A stretch of DNA of 64,000 bases, from NCBI GenBank assembly GCA_020161855.1, contig JAIUNJ010000001.1, positions 434,001-498,000 of the forward strand, read 5' to 3'. The notes below the pieces were generated by a model. The model did no database searches. It was given only the letters and a program-made list of their open reading frames with translations, and had not been told where the DNA came from. The position numbers were made by a program, and so were the translations under genes. The DNA comes from Pseudomonadota bacterium (GTDB lineage: Bacteria > Pseudomonadota > Alphaproteobacteria > Rhizobiales > Aestuariivirgaceae). Of this stretch, positions 1-7,783 are shown in pieces; positions within the stretch are counted from its first letter, which is position 1; each line of letters opens with the position of its first letter.

Positions 1-512
1 TCGGAAAAGCTCTCCTCGGCGGCACTTTCGAGTTTGCCCATGACGCCCGGCAGGAGCCGGACGATGGCATCAAGAAGCACCATGGCGGCGGGCTCGCCGC
101 CCGAGAGGATGTAGTCTCCGATCGAAACCTCGCGCAGGCCGCGTGCCGTGATGACGCGTTCGTCCACCCCCTCGAAGCGTCCGCAGACGATCAGAAGCCC
201 GGCCCCGCCTGCCAGCTGGCCCGCCAGCTCCTGGGTCAGGGGTTTGCCCCGGGGGCTCATGAGGAGGCGCGGGCCGTCATGCGGCGTGGTGTCGATGGCC
301 CTGGCGAGAATATCGGGCTTGAGCACCATGCCGACGCCGCCGCCGGCGGGATGGTCGTCGACAGTGCGATGGCGGTCAGCCGCAAAGCTTCGGATATCCC
401 GCGCCTCACACTGCCACAGGCCGTCGCGCAAGGCGCGGCCGGCGAGGGAATGGCCCAAGGGTCCCGGGAACATTTCGGGGAAGAGCGTGAGGATGGTGGC
501 GTTGAAGGCCAT
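1..512 (-). CDS. trmD: tRNA (guanine37-N1)-methyltransferase TrmD, C-terminus outside the window
   Basis: TrmD methylates G37 next to the anticodon of tRNAs reading CNN codons, using S-adenosylmethionine, and prevents +1 frameshifting. The first 170 residues are visible. They hold the SPOUT knot motifs: MSPRGKP near residue 85, [10 protein letters not shown] near 109 and [11 protein letters not shown] near 130. The bacterial protein is usually about 230-255 residues, so the C-terminal tRNA-binding domain is missing only because the window ends. The ATG overlaps the TGA of rimM (ATGA), which implies translational coupling at the end of the ffh-rpsP-rimM-trmD operon. Identification is firm. Confidence 0.96.
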   Translation of the reverse strand, partial: MAFNATILTLFPEMFPGPLGHSLAGRALRDGLWQCEARDIRSFAADRHRTVDDHPAGGGVGMVLKPDILARAIDTTPHDGPRLLMSPRGKPLTQELAGQLAGGAGLLIVCGRFEGVDERVITARGLREVSIGDYILSGGEPAAMVLLDAIVRLLPGVMGKLESAAEESFS

Positions 513-1057
513 CAATCGGCCTCCCTGTCGCCTGCTGTGGCTTCGGCGGTGAACCCCTCCGGCAGCGTCACGGCGATAAAGTCTGTTGCAGAGTCGACGA
601 AGGCCACGGGAATCAGGAGCCCGCTTTCAAGTTCGATCAGGTCGCCTGCTCCGAAGTTCTGAATACCGGATACGGTGCCGAGTGCCGCCGTGGCATCGCG
701 CACCTCCCTGCCGATGAGATCGGAGAGGTAGAACTCACCGTCTTTGGTGGGCGGCAGCAATGTGCGGTCCACGAAGATATCCTGCCCCCGGAATGATTCG
801 GCGGCGTTCCGGTCGCTAACACCCTGCACAGACGCGATAAATTCGTCCCTGGCGGGCTTCAGCCGCGCGAAGCGGATGGTCCGGCCATCGGCAAGTTGAA
901 GTGCCGCATAGCGTCCGATGTCGGCGGGATTGGCGGCAAAACTTTTGAGCTTCACCTCGCCCCGCACGCCATGGGCACCGAGGATGCGGCCAATGAGGAT
1001 TGGCCGTCTGTCCCCTCCCGCGTGTGGGGAGGGGCGTGAGTGTTGCGGCTCGTTCAT
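512..1057 (-). CDS. rimM: 16S rRNA processing protein RimM
   Basis: RimM helps mature the 30S head and binds S19. The 181-residue protein has the N-terminal RimM barrel ([16 protein letters not shown] near residues 22-37) and a C-terminal PRC-barrel-like half ([11 protein letters not shown], then [11 protein letters not shown]). The start at 1057 is chosen because GGGAGAGG lies just upstream; a longer reading to 1108 has no such support. Residues 7-17 ([11 protein letters not shown]) come from a GC-rich palindrome at 1012-1034 that looks like a REP-type element inserted in frame, so the N-terminus is longer than the family core. Its stop overlaps the trmD ATG. Confidence 0.95.
   Translation of the reverse strand: MNEPQHSRPSPHAGGDRRPILIGRILGAHGVRGEVKLKSFAANPADIGRYAALQLADGRTIRFARLKPARDEFIASVQGVSDRNAAESFRGQDIFVDRTLLPPTKDGEFYLSDLIGREVRDATAALGTVSGIQNFGAGDLIELESGLLIPVAFVDSATDFIAVTLPEGFTAEATAGDREAD
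1012..1034. repeat. REP-like palindrome inside the rimM coding region
   Basis: CCCCTCCC (1012-1019) and GGGAGGGG (1027-1034) form a perfect 8-bp stem with a 7-nt loop. The sequence type matches the short GC-rich palindromes scattered through many Hyphomicrobiales genomes, often near the words TCCCC and GGGGA. Here it is read in frame as part of the RimM N-terminus. Whether it belongs to a named repeat family needs a genome-wide search. Confidence 0.5.
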
Positions 1058-1119
1058 GCACACCTCTCCCGGACACTCGCGGATGCGATCTCCGGTTTCC
1101 CTGCGCAAGGCAGGCTGAG

Positions 1120-1134
1120 GTGGGCGATGCCCAC
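1120..1134 (-). promoter_or_regulatory. Hairpin in the rpsP-rimM spacer
   Basis: GTGGGC (1120-1125) pairs with GCCCAC (1129-1134) around a 3-nt loop, immediately after the rpsP stop codon on the minus strand. It has no T-run, so it is not a classical terminator. In E. coli the rpsP-rimM intercistronic mRNA structure lowers rimM relative to rpsP translation; a similar role here is inference. It could also protect the rpsP mRNA 3' end. Confidence 0.4.
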
Positions 1135-1135
1135 G

Positions 1136-1504
1136 TTACGACGCTGGCGTCTCGGCCGGCGCTGCAGCTGCGGCAGCCGCGGCGGCGGCCTTCTCGCGCT
1201 CCTGGCGCTTCTTGCCCGGAAGAGCCTTCTGCGGGTTGTTGCGCGGCTCACGCTTCTTGAGGCCCGAGGCATCAAGGAAACGCAGCACGCGATCGGTCGG
1301 CTGGGCACCCTTCTTCAGCCATTCACCGGCCTTGGCGGCGTCGAGCTTCACGCGGTTCGGATCGTCCTTCTTGAGCAGCGGATTGAAGGCGCCGAGGACG
1401 TCGATGTACTTGCCGTCACGGGGCGAGGTCGCCGCTGCCACCACGATGTGGTAGTAGGGACGCTTCTTGCTGCCCGCACGGGCGAGGCGGATTTTCAGTG
1501 CCAT
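1136..1504 (-). CDS. rpsP: 30S ribosomal protein S16
   Basis: S16 is an assembly protein of the 30S body. The start [20 protein letters not shown] and the central [13 protein letters not shown] are diagnostic. The 122 residues exceed the roughly 80-residue core because of a C-terminal tail from residue 80 that ends in ten consecutive alanines followed by PAETPAS. The alanine codons are mixed, so this is not a simple nucleotide repeat. Such tails are common in alphaproteobacterial S16. It lies between the acetyltransferase gene and rimM in one minus-strand operon. Confidence 0.97.
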   Translation of the reverse strand: MALKIRLARAGSKKRPYYHIVVAAATSPRDGKYIDVLGAFNPLLKKDDPNRVKLDAAKAGEWLKKGAQPTDRVLRFLDASGLKKREPRNNPQKALPGKKRQEREKAAAAAAAAAAPAETPAS

Positions 1505-1534
1505 GTGGTTTCTCCTTGAATTGGCAATTGAAGA

Positions 1535-2035
1535 TCAAAGTTTCTTGTGAAGGTAGATGGTGTGCGGCTTGCCATGGAGCAGGAAGCTCCCGTCTGGCGT
1601 GGCCTCAAGCCTTTCGGCGATCCGCAGGGAAGGCTGGTTGTCCGGCGCGATATAGCTGACAAGCCGCGGGAGCCCGAGGGTGCGGTAGCCATGATCGCGC
1701 GCGGCGCGCGCTGCTTCGAGGGCGTAGCCCTTGCCGCGGAAGGCCGGATGGAGTCCGTATCCCACCTCGACATCAGCGAAGTCTCCGGGAAACCACAGAC
1801 CGGCATAACCGGCGAAACGGCCCGATGATTTTTCTTCCACGGCCCATTGGCCGAAACCACGAAGCGTCCAGTGGCCGATGAATTTTGCAACACCACGCCA
1901 GACTTCGCCATAGGACGCGTCAGGCCCGAAGATCTTTTGCGAAAGAGGGTCCTGGTAGAATGCGAGCAAGGGTTCGACATCGGCCTCGCGGAACTGCCGC
2001 AGGCGCAGCCTCTCGGTTTCGAGTTCGGGAAACAT
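1535..2035 (-). CDS. GNAT-family N-acetyltransferase (RimJ-like)
   Basis: This 166-residue protein opens with LETERLRLRQFREADVEPLL, as in RimJ/RimL-type acetyltransferases, and carries the acetyl-CoA loop in VGYGLHPAFRGKGYALEAARAARD (about residues 92-115). It should transfer acetyl from acetyl-CoA to an amine; the substrate cannot be read from sequence. The ATG at 2035 is one base beyond the ffh stop, so it is translated from the ffh mRNA. Position in a ribosomal operon makes a ribosomal-protein or small-molecule amine target possible, but that is speculation. Confidence 0.88.
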   Translation of the reverse strand: MFPELETERLRLRQFREADVEPLLAFYQDPLSQKIFGPDASYGEVWRGVAKFIGHWTLRGFGQWAVEEKSSGRFAGYAGLWFPGDFADVEVGYGLHPAFRGKGYALEAARAARDHGYRTLGLPRLVSYIAPDNQPSLRIAERLEATPDGSFLLHGKPHTIYLHKKL

Positions 2036-2036
2036 G

Positions 2037-3611
2037 TCATTTCTTCTTTCCCAGACCCGGCAGGCCCTTGAAGCCGCCACCCAGGCCGGGCAGCCCGCCA
2101 AGGCCGGGAAGCTTGGGGCCGCCAGGGCCCATGAGCTTCGAGAGATCAGGCATGGCGCCCGGTGCCGGCAATGCCCCGCCGCCCTGCGTGAGATCGCGGA
2201 GTTCCGGTGGAAGCGCATTGGGATCGAGGCCTGCGAGTTCCTTCTGCATGGCTTCCATCTCGGCTTCGCTCGGTGCGCCCTTGCCGCCGAACATCTTGCC
2301 GAAGAGTCCCTTGCCTGAACCCATCTGCTTCATCATGTCGGCCATCTGCAGATGCATCTTGAGGAGCTTGTTGACGTCCTCGACCTTGGTGCCCGAGCCC
2401 GCGGCGATGCGCTTGCGGCGCTTGCCGTCGATGACTTTTGGACTGGCGCGTTCGCGCTTGGTCATGGAATTGATGATGGCGAGCTGGCGCTTGAAGATCG
2501 TCTTGTCGACGTCCATGCCCTCGATCTGCTTCTGCACCTTGCCCATGCCAGGTAGCATCTTCATGACGCTACCCATGCCGCCCAGCTTTTCCAGCTGCTT
2601 CAACTGGTCGGCCAGATCGTTCATGTCGAAGGCGCCCTTGCGCATGCGCTCGGCGATCTTCTTGGCTTTTTCGGCGTCGATGTCCTGGGCGGCGCGCTCG
2701 ACCAGCGAGACGACGTCACCCATGCCAAGGATTCGCCCGGCGATGCGCTGCGGATGGAAGTCCTCGAGGCCATCGAGCTTTTCGCCCGTACCCATGAGCT
2801 TGATGGGCTTGCCGGTGACGGCGCGCATGGAAAGCGCTGCGCCACCACGGCCATCACCATCGATGCGGGTGAGGACGATGCCGGTGACACCGATCTTCTC
2901 GTCGAAGGCGCGGGCGAGGTTGACGGCATCCTGACCGGTCAGCGCGTCGGCGACGAGCAGCGTTTCCTTAGGCTTGGCGATATCACGGACGGCGGCGGCC
3001 TCCGCCAGCAGCTCTTCATCAATGTGAAGGCGGCCTGCCGTGTCCAGCATGACAATGTCATAGGCACCCTTGCGGGCCTCCGACATGGCGCGCTTGGCAA
3101 TCTCGGTCGGCGACTGGCCCTTGATGATGGGCAGGGTATCGACCTTCACCTGCTTGCCAAGAATCTCAAGCTGCTCCTGGGCCGCAGGCCTGCGCGTATC
3201 GAGCGAGGCCATCAACACCTTGCGCTTCTCGCGCTCGGTGAGGCGGCGGGCGATCTTGGCTGTTGTGGTGGTCTTGCCCGAGCCCTGCAGGCCGACCATC
3301 AGGATCGCAACCGGCGGGCTGGCCCGCAGGTTCAGCGCCGACTGGTCGGAGCCGAGGGTTTCCACGAGCTGGTCATGGACGATCTTGACGACCATCTGGC
3401 CCGGCTTGATCGCCTTGACGATTTCGGCGCCAACGGCCTTTTCGCGCACCTTCTCGGTGAAGGACTTGACAACTTCCAGCGCCACGTCGGCCTCGAGGAG
3501 CGCGCGCCGCACCTCCCGCATGGCCGCATCGACATCAGCCTCCGACAGCGCACCGCGGCCGGTGAGCTGGTCGAAAATGCCTGTCAGGCGTTCTGTCAGT
3601 GTCTCGAACAT
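2037..3611 (-). CDS. ffh: Signal recognition particle protein Ffh (SRP54)
   Basis: Ffh binds signal peptides on ribosomes and, with SRP RNA, docks to FtsY (also in this window, 7780-9381). The N and G domains include GLQGSGKTTTTAKIA (near residue 105), DTAGRLH and TRIDGDGRGG. The M domain (about 300-440) is methionine-rich, with GGMGSVMKMLPGMGK. The tail from 480 is Gly/Pro-rich. Length 524 is slightly long for the family. The start at 3611 (MFETLTERL, preceded by AAGGAAAA) is preferred over an in-frame start at 3695 that reads through a REP-like repeat. Confidence 0.97.
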   Translation of the reverse strand: MFETLTERLTGIFDQLTGRGALSEADVDAAMREVRRALLEADVALEVVKSFTEKVREKAVGAEIVKAIKPGQMVVKIVHDQLVETLGSDQSALNLRASPPVAILMVGLQGSGKTTTTAKIARRLTEREKRKVLMASLDTRRPAAQEQLEILGKQVKVDTLPIIKGQSPTEIAKRAMSEARKGAYDIVMLDTAGRLHIDEELLAEAAAVRDIAKPKETLLVADALTGQDAVNLARAFDEKIGVTGIVLTRIDGDGRGGAALSMRAVTGKPIKLMGTGEKLDGLEDFHPQRIAGRILGMGDVVSLVERAAQDIDAEKAKKIAERMRKGAFDMNDLADQLKQLEKLGGMGSVMKMLPGMGKVQKQIEGMDVDKTIFKRQLAIINSMTKRERASPKVIDGKRRKRIAAGSGTKVEDVNKLLKMHLQMADMMKQMGSGKGLFGKMFGGKGAPSEAEMEAMQKELAGLDPNALPPELRDLTQGGGALPAPGAMPDLSKLMGPGGPKLPGLGGLPGLGGGFKGLPGLGKKK

Positions 3612-3971
3612 TCGTTTTCCTTCTTCTTCTCCCACACATGGCACGGGAGAAGATGCCGCAAGGCGGATGAGGTCCCTCACCTGCCTGTTGGCCACCCTCT
3701 CGCGCGCAGGGCACGGGAGAGGGCAATTGTGTCAACATCCCAAACGTCAATGACACCCGGGGGCGCAACGCGCTGCCGTATGTTTGCCTTGCCACCTCCC
3801 GGAAGCCTCAGGCTCCCATGTGTGGAAAGGACCTCTGACGTTCAAGACGTATCGGAGATCGAGCGGGCCTATAGGGGAAAGGGCCGGACAAGTCAAACAA
3901 CACCCTTTTCCCCTTTCCGGCTGCTGCGGCCTGTGGTTTCAAGGCGTTTCGAGCGAGAACGGAGCCCTTCG
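3612..3971. other. Divergent intergenic region with REP-like repeats
   Basis: This 360-nt gap separates ffh (minus) from a secreted-protein gene (plus) and must hold both promoters. The ffh-proximal part is occupied by two hairpins (see the repeat entry). The distal part has an inverted repeat, AGGGGAAAGGG at 3873-3883 facing CCCTTTTCCCCT at 3903-3914 (one bulged T). No convincing small gene was found; the open frames here are repeat read-through. Confidence 0.6.
3626..3723. repeat. Pair of REP-like hairpins upstream of ffh
   Basis: Hairpin 1 is CTTCTCCC (3626-3633) with GGGAGAAG (3645-3652). Hairpin 2 is CCCTCTC (3695-3701) with GAGAGGG (3717-3723). Both right arms sit in the same decamer GCACGGGAGA (3641-3650 and 3711-3720). 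Between them is a GGATGAGGTCCCTCACC word common in Hyphomicrobiales intergenic repeats. The arrangement resembles a REP doublet. Confidence 0.55.
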
Positions 3972-5207
3972 ATGCCACTTCAAATCCAGCCGGGCCAGTG
4001 GGTGGCCCTCGCCCTGTTCCTGACGATAGCACCACAGGTCCATGCTGCCGACTGGGAAGGCGTTTTCGAGGGGACGCTCGGGAAATCGAAAGTGATCGTG
4101 GAGCTCAATGCCGGGGCCGATGCGTCGGACTACAAGGGCGGCTTCGCTGACGGGTCGCGCTACAGCTACTATCCGAAACTCTATGATCTCAATCTGGTGC
4201 TGGATGGAGGCGGAAGCGGTGCGCCTCTCGCCTTCACGGAAACGACTGCGCGGCACATGGAAGTGCCTGATCTGCCGCCGGGTGACCCCAAGATCACGGG
4301 CCGCTGGTCAATCAGTGTCGATGGCAAGGGCGCCACGGGCACTTGGGCTTCGCCTGACGGCAAGAAGAAGCTGCCGATATCGCTCAGGCGCGTGCCATTG
4401 ATGGCGGCGGACAAGCTGCCGCCACAGAACAGCCAGCTCTCGGCGACCTACAACGGCCTGTGGTTCCGCAGTGTGTCCTTTGAACCGACGGAGAAGACCG
4501 CCGCCTTCGGCGGCATTCTCATGACCTACATGAAGGACTCGGCCTTCGGCCAGGAGGTGCCGGTGTTCAGCCGTTTCCCGGACGGGACCCGCATGGAAAA
4601 GGCCAATGCCGTGCTGATGGACTATTACAAGCAATCGTTGATGGGCTATCGCGACTGCGTGAATGGCGTTCCGGCGGACTGGCGCAGCGACAAGCTGGAA
4701 GTGGAGTATCAGTTCGAGGCGAAATACGCGAGCCCGGCTGCCGTCAGCATCGAGGAGAGTGGCTCGGTTTTCTGCGGCGGGGCGCATCCTTCCAACTATG
4801 CCACACCGTTGACCTTCGATCTCGAAACCATGACCCAGATTGGCGGCACCTATGGCCTCGACCTTTCACCCGATGGCTTCGGCCATGTGCTGAAGCTTGC
4901 CAACAAGGAGGAGCGGGCCGTTTTCGAGAGCTTTGCCCTTGATCGCTGGAATGCAGCGGCCTCGGCCGCCGGCGATAGCGGCGAGGACAGCTGTGCGGGC
5001 CAGAGTTTCCTGGACAGCCAGCCGCCCGGTGAAAGGGAATTCAGCCTCTCCTTCCTGCCCGATGGTCTTGCCGTTCGTCGCACGGATTTCCCGCACGTGG
5101 CGTCCAACTGCCTGTTTGAGGACTACAACCCGACAGTCATTCCCTGGGCGGATCTCAAGCCCTGGCTCAGGCCCGGGCAGACCCTGCTCACGTCCGAAAT
5201 GAAATGA
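3972..5207 (+). CDS. Secreted protein with a DUF3298/RsiV-like C-terminal half
   Basis: The 411-residue product has a signal peptide (hydrophobic residues 9-19, likely cleavage after VHAA near 26). The middle lacks recognised motifs. The C-terminal half has FCGGAHPSNYATPLTFDLETM, the Gly-Gly-Ala-His-Pro loop of DUF3298-type extracytoplasmic domains, and ends with VIPWADLKPWLRPG, resembling that domain's usual 'ipyseLkp' ending. Function is unknown; a periplasmic binding or lysozyme-inhibitor-like role is possible. CGGAG precedes the ATG. It is convergent with the next gene. Confidence 0.75.
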   Translation: MPLQIQPGQWVALALFLTIAPQVHAADWEGVFEGTLGKSKVIVELNAGADASDYKGGFADGSRYSYYPKLYDLNLVLDGGGSGAPLAFTETTARHMEVPDLPPGDPKITGRWSISVDGKGATGTWASPDGKKKLPISLRRVPLMAADKLPPQNSQLSATYNGLWFRSVSFEPTEKTAAFGGILMTYMKDSAFGQEVPVFSRFPDGTRMEKANAVLMDYYKQSLMGYRDCVNGVPADWRSDKLEVEYQFEAKYASPAAVSIEESGSVFCGGAHPSNYATPLTFDLETMTQIGGTYGLDLSPDGFGHVLKLANKEERAVFESFALDRWNAAASAAGDSGEDSCAGQSFLDSQPPGEREFSLSFLPDGLAVRRTDFPHVASNCLFEDYNPTVIPWADLKPWLRPGQTLLTSEMK

Positions 5208-5218
5208 GAGGCTGCGCC

Positions 5219-5584
5219 TCAGCCAGCCAGTGTGATGAGGATGTGGTGCAGGATGCCGAAACAAAAGAGAATCCAGCCTGCCCATGAGGTGACGCTGGCG
5301 AAAAGCCGGTAGCGCGTTTCATTGTTGCGCTTGTCGTAGTGGTCGACGATCACCGAGACCATGTTGGCCGCCATGCAGAGAATGGCGGCAAAGACCAGCC
5401 AGGCGGCGAGCCCCTGCAGATGGACGCCGGTGCTGCGCTTGCCGGGAATGAAGAGATCGTCGATCCAGATGCCGTAGGCGCCATAGGCAATCACGGCCGG
5501 CGAGGCGATGGCATAGAAGCAGCGCCAACCCGCCGAAATGTGGTTGGGTGTATGGGCGGGGACGTGCTTCTCCGTCTGCGCCAT
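5219..5584 (-). CDS. Small membrane protein of unknown function
   Basis: This 121-residue protein has about three membrane segments: WRCFYAIASPAVIAYGAYGIW near residues 20-40, LAAWLVFAAILCMAANMVSVIV near 58-80, and SWAGWILFCFGILHHILITL near 98-118. A short HVPAHTPNH stretch precedes the first. No family was recognised. It is divergent from dapF across about 100 nt. The ATG at 5584 is preferred over a longer reading that would overlap the dapF promoter. Confidence 0.7.
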   Translation of the reverse strand: MAQTEKHVPAHTPNHISAGWRCFYAIASPAVIAYGAYGIWIDDLFIPGKRSTGVHLQGLAAWLVFAAILCMAANMVSVIVDHYDKRNNETRYRLFASVTSWAGWILFCFGILHHILITLAG

Positions 5585-5684
5585 GGCGTGAACTCTTAGC
5601 AGGTCGATGACGCCGGGCCAGAGGTTAACGCCGGCGATGGCGCGCACTAGCTTTCAGGCGGCACTTCCCCATATAAGCCCGGTC

Positions 5685-6536
5685 ATGCAAAGCCCCATCC
5701 CGTTCCGCAAGATGAATGGCCTCGGCAACGATTTCGTCGTGCTGGATGGGCGCGCGCGGCCGCTTGCCATTTCTGATGATCAGGCACGGGCCATTGCCGA
5801 CCGCAAGAGCGGCATCGGTTGCGACCAGCTCATTGTCATGGAGCAGTCTTCTGTTGCCGATGTGAAGATGCGCATCTGGAATGCCGAGGGCGGCGAGGTG
5901 GAAAGCTGCGGCAACGCCTCGCGCTGCATTGCCGATATTGTCATGGCCGAGAAGGGCCAGGACAGTGCCACCATCGACACCAAGGGTGGCTTCCTGTCGG
6001 CACGGGCGGCGGGCAAGCTGCTTGTCACCATCGACCAGGGCCAGCCCCGTTTCGGCTGGAAGGATATCCCGCTCTCGGAGGCCTTTGCGGATACGCGCCA
6101 TATCGAATTGCAGGTCGGCCCCATCGACAAACCGCTGATCCATTCGCCTTCAGTGGTGAATGTCGGCAATCCGCATTGCATCTTCTGGGTCGATGATCTC
6201 GATGTCGTCGATCTCGCCAAGGTCGGGCCGATGATCGAACATCATCCGCTCTTTCCGCAGCGGACCAATGTGGAACTGGCCAGGGTTGTTGCCCGTGATC
6301 ACGTTGTGGTCAATGTCTGGGAGCGCGGTGCCGGCCTGACCAAGGCCTGCGGCACGGCGGCCTGTGCCACCATGGCGGCGGGTTTCCGCCTCAAGCTCAT
6401 TGATGCCAAGGCGCGGATCACGCTTCCGGGCGGCGATCTCTTCATGGCGGTCAACGAGGAGAACGGACATATCCTCATGACCGGGCCTGTTGCCTATGAA
6501 TATGAGGACGTGCTGCCGGGGAGCCTTCTCTCGTGA
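5685..6536 (+). CDS. dapF: Diaminopimelate epimerase
   Basis: DapF converts LL- to meso-diaminopimelate, for lysine and peptidoglycan. The 283-residue protein has the start FRKMNGLGNDFVVLD and both catalytic cysteines: CGNASRC (Cys near 75) and KACGTAACA (Cys near 222). The start at 5685 is chosen because the family begins a few residues before KMNGLGNDF. It heads an operon in which dapF-mtaB, mtaB-ftsY and ftsY-ispZ all overlap by four bases. Confidence 0.97.
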   Translation: MQSPIPFRKMNGLGNDFVVLDGRARPLAISDDQARAIADRKSGIGCDQLIVMEQSSVADVKMRIWNAEGGEVESCGNASRCIADIVMAEKGQDSATIDTKGGFLSARAAGKLLVTIDQGQPRFGWKDIPLSEAFADTRHIELQVGPIDKPLIHSPSVVNVGNPHCIFWVDDLDVVDLAKVGPMIEHHPLFPQRTNVELARVVARDHVVVNVWERGAGLTKACGTAACATMAAGFRLKLIDAKARITLPGGDLFMAVNEENGHILMTGPVAYEYEDVLPGSLLS

Positions 6537-7783
6537 GCGGCACCCGCATTGAAACCTTCGGCTGCCGCCTCAACACTTTCGAATCCGAGATCATGCGTGG
6601 CCATGCCGAGAAGGCCGGCCTGTCCAACGCCATTGTTTTCAATACCTGTGCGGTGACGGCGGAAGCCACGCGCCAGGCCCGCCAGGCCATCCGCAAGGCG
6701 CGCAAGGAAAATCCCGACGCCGAGATCATTGTCACCGGTTGCGCGGCCCAGACGGAAGCCGAAACCTTTGCCGCCATGCCGGAAGTAACCCGCGTCCTCG
6801 GAAACGAGGAAAAGCTGAAGGCGACAAGCTGGCTCAAGGGCAGCAATGCGCCGCGGGTCGATGTCTCCGACATCATGCAGGTGAAGGAAGCCGTTGTGCC
6901 CATGATCGAGCGGCTCTCGGGCCGCACGCGGGCTTTCGCGCAGGTGCAGAATGGCTGTGACCACCGCTGTACCTTCTGCATCATTCCCTTTGGCCGTGGC
7001 AACTCGCGCTCGGTGCCACTGATGGCCGCTGTCGAACAGGTGCGGCGGCTCGTGGCCGAAGGCCACAATGAGGTGGTGCTCTCGGGCGTGGATCTCACGT
7101 CATGGGGTGCCGATCTCGAAGGCAAGCCAAGACTTGGGGCGCTGGTGACGGCGATCCTGAAAGACGTTCCGGATCTGAAACGGCTCCGCCTCTCGTCGAT
7201 TGATTCCATTGAGGCCGACGAGGAATTGATCGAAGTGATTGCCGCAGAAGAGCGGTTGATGCCGCATCTTCACCTGTCATTGCAGTCCGGCGACAACATG
7301 GTGCTCAAGCGCATGAAGCGCCGCCATGCCCGCGAGGATTCCATTGCCTTCTGCGAAACGCTGAGGAGCCGCCGCAAGGATATCGTCTTCGGCGCCGACA
7401 TTATTGCCGGCTTCCCGACCGAGAGCGATGAGATGTTCGAGAACTCTCTGCGCATCGTCGATGAATGCGGCCTCACCTTCCTGCATGTGTTTCCGTTCTC
7501 GCCGCGTCCCGGCACACCGGCGGCGCGCATGCCTGCCGTTGAACAGGCGGTCATCAAGCGCCGTGCTGCCCTGTTGCGCGCCAAGGGCGAAGAGCGGCTC
7601 GCGGCTTTCCTCAATGCGGAAGTGGGAACGACGCGGGATATCCTCGTCGAGACACCAACCGTCGGGCGCACGCCGCATTTTGCCATGGCGCGTTTCAGCC
7701 AGCAGATGATGCCGGGTGCCCTTGTCCGGGCCGTGGTCAAGGCGGCGCGCGACAGCAGTCTTGATGTCAGCGTGGCCGCATGA
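6533..7783 (+). CDS. mtaB: tRNA t6A37 methylthiotransferase MtaB
   Basis: MtaB is a radical-SAM iron-sulfur enzyme that converts t6A37 to ms2t6A37 in tRNA. The 416-residue protein has the N-terminal MTTase domain (FGCRLNTFESE, NTCAVT, TGCAAQTEAE supply three cluster cysteines). The radical-SAM motif CDHRCTFC lies near residue 142. A TRAM-like C-terminus starts after about 355. The GTG start at 6533 overlaps the dapF TGA. The dapF-mtaB-ftsY order is typical of Hyphomicrobiales. Confidence 0.95.
   Translation: MSGTRIETFGCRLNTFESEIMRGHAEKAGLSNAIVFNTCAVTAEATRQARQAIRKARKENPDAEIIVTGCAAQTEAETFAAMPEVTRVLGNEEKLKATSWLKGSNAPRVDVSDIMQVKEAVVPMIERLSGRTRAFAQVQNGCDHRCTFCIIPFGRGNSRSVPLMAAVEQVRRLVAEGHNEVVLSGVDLTSWGADLEGKPRLGALVTAILKDVPDLKRLRLSSIDSIEADEELIEVIAAEERLMPHLHLSLQSGDNMVLKRMKRRHAREDSIAFCETLRSRRKDIVFGADIIAGFPTESDEMFENSLRIVDECGLTFLHVFPFSPRPGTPAARMPAVEQAVIKRRAALLRAKGEERLAAFLNAEVGTTRDILVETPTVGRTPHFAMARFSQQMMPGALVRAVVKAARDSSLDVSVAA

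Noticed and set aside
2754-3971. Open frame that would extend the secreted-protein gene upstream by about 400 codons across ffh
   Set aside because: It is antisense to ffh and the repeat region; the signal peptide at 3972 and CGGAG upstream fix the real start.
5209-5221. Small hairpin GAGGC/GCCTC between two convergent genes as a terminator
   Set aside because: Only five base pairs and no T-run on either strand.
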